Positions 59,625-64,000 of a stretch of DNA of 64,000 nt are shown piece by piece (position 1 is the first letter of the stretch; each line of letters begins with the position of its first letter). Below the pieces are notes generated by a model. It was not told the origin of the DNA and did not search any database. It saw nothing but the letters and a program-made list of their open reading frames with translations. The position numbers and the translations under genes were made by a program. Location: assembly GCF_963975745.1 (NCBI RefSeq), contig NZ_CAXBIB010000001.1:62001-126000 (forward strand), written 5' to 3'. The DNA comes from Parvibaculum sp963975745 (GTDB lineage: Bacteria > Pseudomonadota > Alphaproteobacteria > Parvibaculales > Parvibaculaceae).

Positions 59625-61513
59625 AGTCCGGAATCCGTCGCCGTCAGTTGTTCGTACAGGCGCGTGTTGATGTCGAACCCGAATTCATTCTGGTAGCCGG
59701 AAATGAAGGTCGAGACCATGTCGGACTTGATGGCGTCGAGCACCTGATCGCGCGTCTGCGCATAGGCGTCGGACGCCGGATCGATTTCCGGGTCGCTGAT
59801 GTCCCTGACCTGCATCAGCACCAACCCGTCGCCGAGACCGACCGGCCCCCAGGTGGTGCCGCCTTCCGGCGTTGCGAAGGCCTTGGCCACCGCCTGGCGC
59901 GAGAAGGTGTCGCTCTGGCCATAGCGGCGCATGCCCGGCGCCGTCAGCACGGCGCGGCCCATTTCGGCGGCGATCGCCTCGAAGCTTTCGCCCTTGTTGG
60001 CGCGCTCGGTCAGCGTTTCGGCCAGTTCGATCAGTTTCGCATCGCGGGTCTGTTCGCGCCACAGCCGCACGACTTCCTCGCGCACCTCGTCGAGCGGACG
60101 CAGCAGCGGCGGGTCGATGTCGTCGACATGGATCCAGTAGTAGCCGTCATCGGTGTGATGGGGCGGTGCCGCATCGCCGAGTTCGGTCTCATAGACGAGG
60201 CGCAGCAATTCGGGCAGGTCGGGCAGTTCGACCGCATCGCCCGCCCGCGTCTTGCCGTCGGCGGTGACGCCCGCAATCTGGCGCACGGTCAGATTGTTGC
60301 GCGCGGCAACTTCCTCGAGCGAGGCGCCGCCGGCGCGCTCGTCCTCGATCGCGTTCTGGATGTCGTAGACCTGGTCGCGGGCCATCTCGAGTTCGAGTGC
60401 GGCGCGCAGCTCGTCCTTGACCGTTTCGAGGTCGACAAGCATTCCGGGCTCGATCTTGCGGACATGCAGGACGGCCCAGCCGAGCGGACCGCGCACCGGC
60501 TCGCTGAACCGGCCTTCGGGCGTCGCGAAGGCGGCCGCCGCCAGCTCGTCCGAAAGCAGGGCGTCGCGCGTGACCGTTCCGAGTTCGACATCGGCCATGG
60601 AAAGGCCGAGTTCGGCGACGATGGCCGCGACGGGGGTGCCGTCGGCGAGCTTCGCCCGCGCCTCGGCCGCGGCCGCCTCGCTGGCGAAGGGAAGCTGGAC
60701 GATGTCGCGCCGTTCGGGCCGGTCGTAGTCGCCGCGGCGCTGTTCGAAGGCTTCGGCCAGTTCCTCGTCGGAGATCGTCACCGTATGGGTGATGTCTTCG
60801 GGTTCGAGCACCATGAAGCTGAAATCGCGGGTCTCGGGCAGGGTGAAGGCCGCGGCGCCGGCCTCATAGACGCGCTGCACGGTTTCCTCGTCCGGTTCGC
60901 CGAGATTGCCGGCCAGTGCCGGCGGCAGGATGACGTAGCCGACCGTGCGCGTCTCTTCCTGGAAACGGCTGACCGCGCCGATCATCGTTTCGGGCACGAC
61001 GACACCGCTGTCGATGACGTCGATCAACTGGCGGCGGGCCATGTATTTGCGCCGCTGCTCGACGAAGCGTTCCTCGCTGACGCCCTGGTTGCGCAGGGCC
61101 TGGCGGAAGAGTTCGCGGTCGAAGCTGCCGAAGGGTCCGGTCAGGGCCGGGTCGTTGACGATGTCGGCGCCGACGATCTCGTCGCCGACGGTCAGGCCCA
61201 TCTGCCGGGTGGCGCCGTCGAGCGCGGCCAGGCTCATCAGCCGCGACAGTGCCAGGCGGTCGATGCCGAAGCGTCGCGCCGTTTCCAGCGTGACCGGCTG
61301 GCCGAGGCGCTGGCCGAACTGATCCATCTCGGCGCGCAGCTCGCGCTGGTAGGATACCGCATCGATCTTCTCGTCGCCGACAGTGGCGACCGTATCGCCG
61401 CCATAGCCGGTGAAGATGTCGTTGATGCCCCAGAGCGCAAAGGCAATGACCAGCAGGCCGATAATGGCGATTCCGATGAAGCCGGAGGCGCTTTTTCGCA
61501 GCATATCGAGCAT
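59621..61513 (-). CDS. ppiD: Membrane-anchored peptidylprolyl isomerase (PpiD/SurA-like)
   Basis: A 630-aa periplasmic folding factor from ATG 61513. One N-terminal membrane segment (about 13-30, GFIGIAIIGLLVIAFALWG) anchors a SurA_N-like chaperone domain (GDEKIDAVSYQRELRAEMDQFGQRLG) and PPIC-like repeats; a parvulin domain is suggested by LGTVTRDALLSDELAAAAFATPEGRFSEPVRGPLGWAVLHVRKIE near 340-385. It helps fold outer-membrane proteins after Sec export. The upstream frame to 61720 is non-coding by composition. It is commonly found next to trpE or tpiA in alphaproteobacteria. Confidence 0.93.
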   Translation of the reverse strand: MLDMLRKSASGFIGIAIIGLLVIAFALWGINDIFTGYGGDTVATVGDEKIDAVSYQRELRAEMDQFGQRLGQPVTLETARRFGIDRLALSRLMSLAALDGATRQMGLTVGDEIVGADIVNDPALTGPFGSFDRELFRQALRNQGVSEERFVEQRRKYMARRQLIDVIDSGVVVPETMIGAVSRFQEETRTVGYVILPPALAGNLGEPDEETVQRVYEAGAAAFTLPETRDFSFMVLEPEDITHTVTISDEELAEAFEQRRGDYDRPERRDIVQLPFASEAAAAEARAKLADGTPVAAIVAELGLSMADVELGTVTRDALLSDELAAAAFATPEGRFSEPVRGPLGWAVLHVRKIEPGMLVDLETVKDELRAALELEMARDQVYDIQNAIEDERAGGASLEEVAARNNLTVRQIAGVTADGKTRAGDAVELPDLPELLRLVYETELGDAAPPHHTDDGYYWIHVDDIDPPLLRPLDEVREEVVRLWREQTRDAKLIELAETLTERANKGESFEAIAAEMGRAVLTAPGMRRYGQSDTFSRQAVAKAFATPEGGTTWGPVGLGDGLVLMQVRDISDPEIDPASDAYAQTRDQVLDAIKSDMVSTFISGYQNEFGFDINTRLYEQLTATDSGL

Positions 61514-61670
61514 GTCTGGTCTTTCTCTTTCCGGTCGTGGTGTCGGGCGGCGCGCGGCGCTTCCTTGAGGGGCGGCATGATAGGTGCGGGGCCCGCCCCC
61601 CGCAAGCGGATCGCGGCGGCTTCCGGCTTGATTTTCTTGGGAAAACGGGCCCCGCCAGCCCCGGCGGGCA

Positions 61671-62039
61671 TCACCAGGCGTAACCGACGATCGGCGGCGC
61701 GCCGAAGCGGACATAGGCATCGATGCTGGCCCGCGTCGAGGCGACGATCATCCAGATGACGATGAAGCTGGCCCCGAACCAGAGGACGAAGTCGCGCAGC
61801 GCCGCCGCGCCGCCCGGCGCCTCGCGATCCTCGGCCGCGCAGGCGGCGATGAAGGCGAAGAAGGCGGCCTGCAGCGCCGGCACGATGACGATCAGGGCCG
61901 CCAGCGCATCGCCGGGCGGGCGGCCGCGCAGCGCCAGGATCAGGAAGGCGGGTAGTGCCGCGCCGACGCCGCCGATCCGCGGGTTGCGCGCGAGCCAGAG
62001 CGCCGGGTGCCGGGCCGCGCGGATGGTGAAGCTGGTCAT
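61671..62039 (-). CDS. Small hydrophobic membrane protein of unknown function
   Basis: A 122-aa protein from ATG 62039, preceded by GGAAGGAGAAG, a very good ribosome binding site. Two or three hydrophobic segments are visible: about 22-38 (IGGVGAALPAFLILALR), 46-68 (ALIVIVPALQAAFFAFIAACA) and 85-105 (FVLWFGASFIVIWMIVAST). I recognise no family. It lies 157 bases upstream of ppiD on the same strand and may be co-transcribed with it. Confidence 0.7.
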   Translation of the reverse strand: MTSFTIRAARHPALWLARNPRIGGVGAALPAFLILALRGRPPGDALAALIVIVPALQAAFFAFIAACAAEDREAPGGAAALRDFVLWFGASFIVIWMIVASTRASIDAYVRFGAPPIVGYAW

Positions 62040-62623
62040 GAGTCTTCTCCTTCCCTCTTCGCCGAGACGAAGAAGGTCACAAGTCATTGCAAAGTATTCG
62101 CGGCGAGCCCCTCTGCCGCGGGCCGAAGCCGGGCCTGCCGGGCTGTCCGCCGGGTCGTGACCTAGAACGGCGGCGGGCCGCGGATTTCCGATGCCGGGAT
62201 CGATCCGGAAACGGAATGGCGCGGACCGCAGCGCGCGGGCCGGACGAAGTATTGGAAAGGCATGACGGAACTCCGGAAACGTGAGACTGGATCACGGACC
62301 GGAACCCTGAAAACACAAGAGCCCCGATCTGGTGGGATGGGGCTCGAAAGTGTCGATTTTGCAGGCTGTATCAGCGCGCGCGCAAGCGACCCGGCCCCGA
62401 AGGCGAGTAGTGTCGAACGGTGGCCCCGAAGGCCCAATGCATGAGGTGCTTGGTCATGGCGCGCAAGCTACGCCCGAGTCGTTTACTTGCCAAACAAATA
62501 ATCATGGCAATGGAGAATTTTGTCGCCGCTGTGTTCCATTTATCGCAGAGGGCACCAGTTGGCGCTGGTGCGGCGCTCTGGTAAAGGATGCGCGACGAAT
62601 TTCGAGGCGATGGAGAGGCACGA
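62040..62623. other. Intergenic region between the membrane-protein gene and tpiA
   Basis: About 580 bases between divergent genes. On the - strand there is a 7-bp stem GAGCCCC/GGGGCTC (62319-62345) with a 13-base loop, followed by the U-rich TTGTGTTTTC; this could be a terminator or attenuator. Upstream of it a 28-codon frame (62371-62457) has a single Trp codon. Downstream is the possible 33-aa frame. No clear tpiA promoter was found. Confidence 0.4.
62162..62263 (-). CDS. Possible 33-aa small protein
   Basis: An ATG-started frame of 33 codons with CGGAG about ten bases upstream, on the strand of ppiD and trpE. The product MPFQYFVRPARCGPRHSVS onwards is rich in Pro, Arg and Ser and ends in GPPPF. 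Codon choice is GC-rich at third position like a real gene, but the length is too small for certainty. It lies downstream of the hairpin at 62319-62345. Confidence 0.25.
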   Translation of the reverse strand: MPFQYFVRPARCGPRHSVSGSIPASEIRGPPPF

Positions 62624-63382
62624 ATGGCGGCGCGGATCAAACCGTTGGTGGCAGGCAACTGGAAGATGAACGGCCTGAAGGCCGCGCGGAAGGAAGTGGC
62701 CGCGCTGAAGCGCAAGCTGGCCGGCAGGAAGAAGCCGGCCTGCGACGTGCTGGTCTGCCCGCCGGCGACACTGATCGGCACACTGAAGGAAACGGCGAAG
62801 GGATCGAAGATCGCCATCGGCGGCCAGGACTGCCACGCGCGGGCCTCGGGCGCCCATACCGGCGACATCGCCGCCGAGATGCTGAAGGATGCCGGCGCCA
62901 GCCATGTCATCGTCGGTCATTCCGAGCGCCGCGCCGATCACGGCGAGACGGATGCCATGGTGAAGGCCAAGGCCGAAGCCGCGCACCGGGCGGGCCTCGT
63001 CGCCATCGTCTGTGTCGGCGAGACGGAAGCCGAGCGCGACGCCGGCAAGACGCTGGCGATCATCAAGGGCCAGTTGAAGGGTTCGCTGCCCGACGCCGCG
63101 ACCGCCAGGACGACGGTTGTCGCCTATGAGCCGGTCTGGGCGATCGGTACCGGGCGCACGCCGACGGCCGACGATGTGGCAAAGGTCCACGCCGCGATCC
63201 GCAAGGCGCTCGAAGCGCGCTTCGGCGCCGAAGGCGCGAAGATGCGCATTCTCTATGGCGGCTCGGTGAAACCCTCCAACGCCGCCGAACTGATGGGTGT
63301 CGCCAACGTCAATGGCGCATTGGTCGGCGGGGCGAGCCTGAAAGCGGATGATTTCTGGGGGATCATTTCGGCTTATTGCTGA
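62624..63382 (+). CDS. tpiA: Triosephosphate isomerase
   Basis: TpiA (252 aa from ATG 62624) interconverts dihydroxyacetone phosphate and glyceraldehyde 3-phosphate. Catalytic residues are K14 (VAGNWKMNG), H99 (IVGHSERR) and E169 (AYEPVWAIGTG), and the phosphate loop ILYGGSVKPSN is present near the end. GGAGAGG (62612-62618) precedes the ATG, which decides for this start over the in-frame ATG at 62588. No secG or pyrG follows, in contrast to many relatives; cspA is next. Confidence 0.97.
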   Translation: MAARIKPLVAGNWKMNGLKAARKEVAALKRKLAGRKKPACDVLVCPPATLIGTLKETAKGSKIAIGGQDCHARASGAHTGDIAAEMLKDAGASHVIVGHSERRADHGETDAMVKAKAEAAHRAGLVAIVCVGETEAERDAGKTLAIIKGQLKGSLPDAATARTTVVAYEPVWAIGTGRTPTADDVAKVHAAIRKALEARFGAEGAKMRILYGGSVKPSNAAELMGVANVNGALVGGASLKADDFWGIISAYC

Positions 63383-63418
63383 ATAAAGCCGCCGAAAGCC
63401 GCGGATTTCTTATAATCC

Positions 63419-63447
63419 TTGTAAGTTGGCGGCAAAGCGCCTATATA
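63419..63447 (+). promoter_or_regulatory. cspA promoter
   Basis: TTGTAA (63419-63424), a 17-base spacer (63425-63441), and TATATA (63442-63447). A start near 63454 gives a leader of about 135 bases, long as for cold-shock genes. The palindrome TCGCACGTGCGA lies in the leader (63541-63552). Confidence 0.65.
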
Positions 63448-63589
63448 CCCGAAATCGAATTTTACTGGTTCGGCTGCTCTCCACGCTCGCGATCGAGCGC
63501 CGGACCTGTCTTTCCCGATCCCGCAAGGTTTGATTCGCTGTCGCACGTGCGACGGCGGCACTATCTCAACACACGAAGGAATGCCAACT

Positions 63590-63799
63590 ATGGCGAACGG
63601 AACAGTTAAGTGGTTCAACGGTCAAAAAGGTTTCGGCTTCATCCAGCCGGACGGCGGCGACAAGGACGTTTTCGTCCACATTTCGGCGGTTGAACGCGCC
63701 GGCATGAGCACGCTCAACGAAGGCCAGAAGATCGCTTACGATCTCGAGACCGATCAGCGCAGCGGCAAGGTTTCGGCCGCGAATCTGCGCTCGGCCTGA
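63590..63799 (+). CDS. cspA: Cold-shock protein, CspA family
   Basis: A 69-aa single-stranded nucleic-acid-binding protein. The two RNA-binding motifs are KGFGFIQP (RNP1) and VFVHISAV (RNP2); the start MANGTVKWFNGQKGFGFI is family-typical. The leader of ~135 bases may form a temperature-sensitive structure, as in other cspA mRNAs. GAAGGAAT a few bases before the ATG is the ribosome binding site. It is followed by a strong terminator and is therefore a single-gene unit. Confidence 0.96.
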   Translation: MANGTVKWFNGQKGFGFIQPDGGDKDVFVHISAVERAGMSTLNEGQKIAYDLETDQRSGKVSAANLRSA

Positions 63800-63805
63800 T
63801 TGCCC

Positions 63806-63837
63806 GAAAAAGGGGCGCTTCGGCGCCCCTTTTTTTT
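63806..63837 (+). terminator. Rho-independent terminator of cspA
   Basis: Stem AGGGGCGC (63811-63818) and GCGCCCCT (63823-63830) with a TTCG tetraloop, followed by seven to eight T. This is a classical strong terminator for the cspA transcript. Confidence 0.9.
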
Positions 63838-63854
63838 ATCCGGAGCAGCACGTA

Positions 63855-64000
63855 ATGGCGCGCAAGAAGCCGATGGACGGCGATTTCCTGATGTTCAACG
63901 TCGTCTATGAGGACGGCTCGCTGAGCTCGAACCGGAAAGTGCCGACCGCCGAACTCGAAGGCGTCAAGGATACCGCGACCGCGCGCGCGATCATCGAGGC
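63855..64000 (+). CDS. Start of a small conserved-looking gene (cut by the edge)
   Basis: An ATG at 63855 opens 48 codons up to the window end. The visible protein starts MARKKPMDGDFLMFNVVYED, then GSLSSNRKVP, and continues with TAELEGVKDTATARAIIEA. I believe similar short proteins occur beside cspA in alphaproteobacteria, but this is from memory, and the function is unknown. GGAGCAGCA about 10 bases upstream of the ATG may be the ribosome binding site. It lies 17 bases after the cspA terminator. Confidence 0.6.
   Translation, partial: MARKKPMDGDFLMFNVVYEDGSLSSNRKVPTAELEGVKDTATARAIIE

Noticed and set aside
59648..61759. 703-codon + strand frame opposite ppiD
   Set aside because: ppiD on the - strand has a signal-anchor and chaperone domains and overlaps trpE correctly; the opposite frame is a shadow.
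62371..62457. trp leader peptide for trpE
   Set aside because: The 28-codon frame has one Trp codon only and is separated from trpE by two genes; no run of Trp codons is present.

Overview
This 64 kb window is alphaproteobacterial chromosome, probably from Hyphomicrobiales or a Parvibaculum-like relative. That placement rests on gene order and protein style; no rRNA or tRNA gene is present. Support comes from the run nuoD-N/birA/RNase J/methylmalonyl-CoA epimerase/DUF1467/proS/lolCD/dnaE, then rpsB-tsf-pyrH-frr-uppS-cdsA-dxr-rseP-bamA-skp-lpxD-fabZ-lpxA-lpxI-lpxB, then gltA-gltX-comEC-lexA-moeA-moaC-trpC-trpD-trpG-trpE-ppiD-tpiA. LpxI instead of LpxH, the short bacterial ProS, RNase J and a GTTC-N7-GTTC type LexA box all fit Alphaproteobacteria. 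The bases are GC-rich throughout.

Layout. 1-11901: respiratory complex I operon on the + strand, beginning inside nuoD, with overlapping or tightly packed genes. 11908-15139: birA, RNase J, mce and DUF1467. 15140-19119: an accessory insert with a candidate ~140-nt sRNA gene (- strand, with promoter and terminator), a purine permease (- strand) and two secreted proteins of unknown function. 19183-28314: proS, lolC, lolD, a DCC-family thiol oxidoreductase, an SDR, two small membrane proteins and dnaE. 28315-43541: one long + strand cluster for translation (S2, EF-Ts, RRF), UMP kinase, isoprenoid/phospholipid precursors (UppS, CdsA, Dxr), outer-membrane biogenesis (RseP, BamA, Skp) and lipid A synthesis. 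43595-46439: gltA and gltX (- strand). 46701-48863: comEC (+). 48857-54792: lexA, moeA, moaC, a GNAT, trpC, trpD, trpG (- strand). 55053-58112: a subtilase with a C-terminal barrel-like region, a CBS-pair protein and an IS30-type transposase remnant, which separate trpG from trpE. 58113-62039: trpE, ppiD and a small membrane protein (- strand). 62624-64000: tpiA, cspA and the start of a small conserved-looking gene (+).

The core is housekeeping sequence. Novelty is concentrated in noncoding parts: (i) a near-identical ~37-bp element with three CTGTCAC repeats at 11-bp spacing (Pho-box-like), present at the dnaE/rpsB junction and again upstream of the GNAT gene; (ii) a two-hairpin REP-like repeat at four loci, twice as inverted pairs, whose arms vary with compensatory changes; (iii) the orphan sRNA candidate at 15.2 kb; (iv) a decayed IS30 remnant inside the split trp region; (v) a LexA box overlapping the lexA -10 with a perfect DnaA box nearby. 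I found no CRISPR array, prophage, toxin-antitoxin pair or intact mobile element, and no clearly new multi-gene system.
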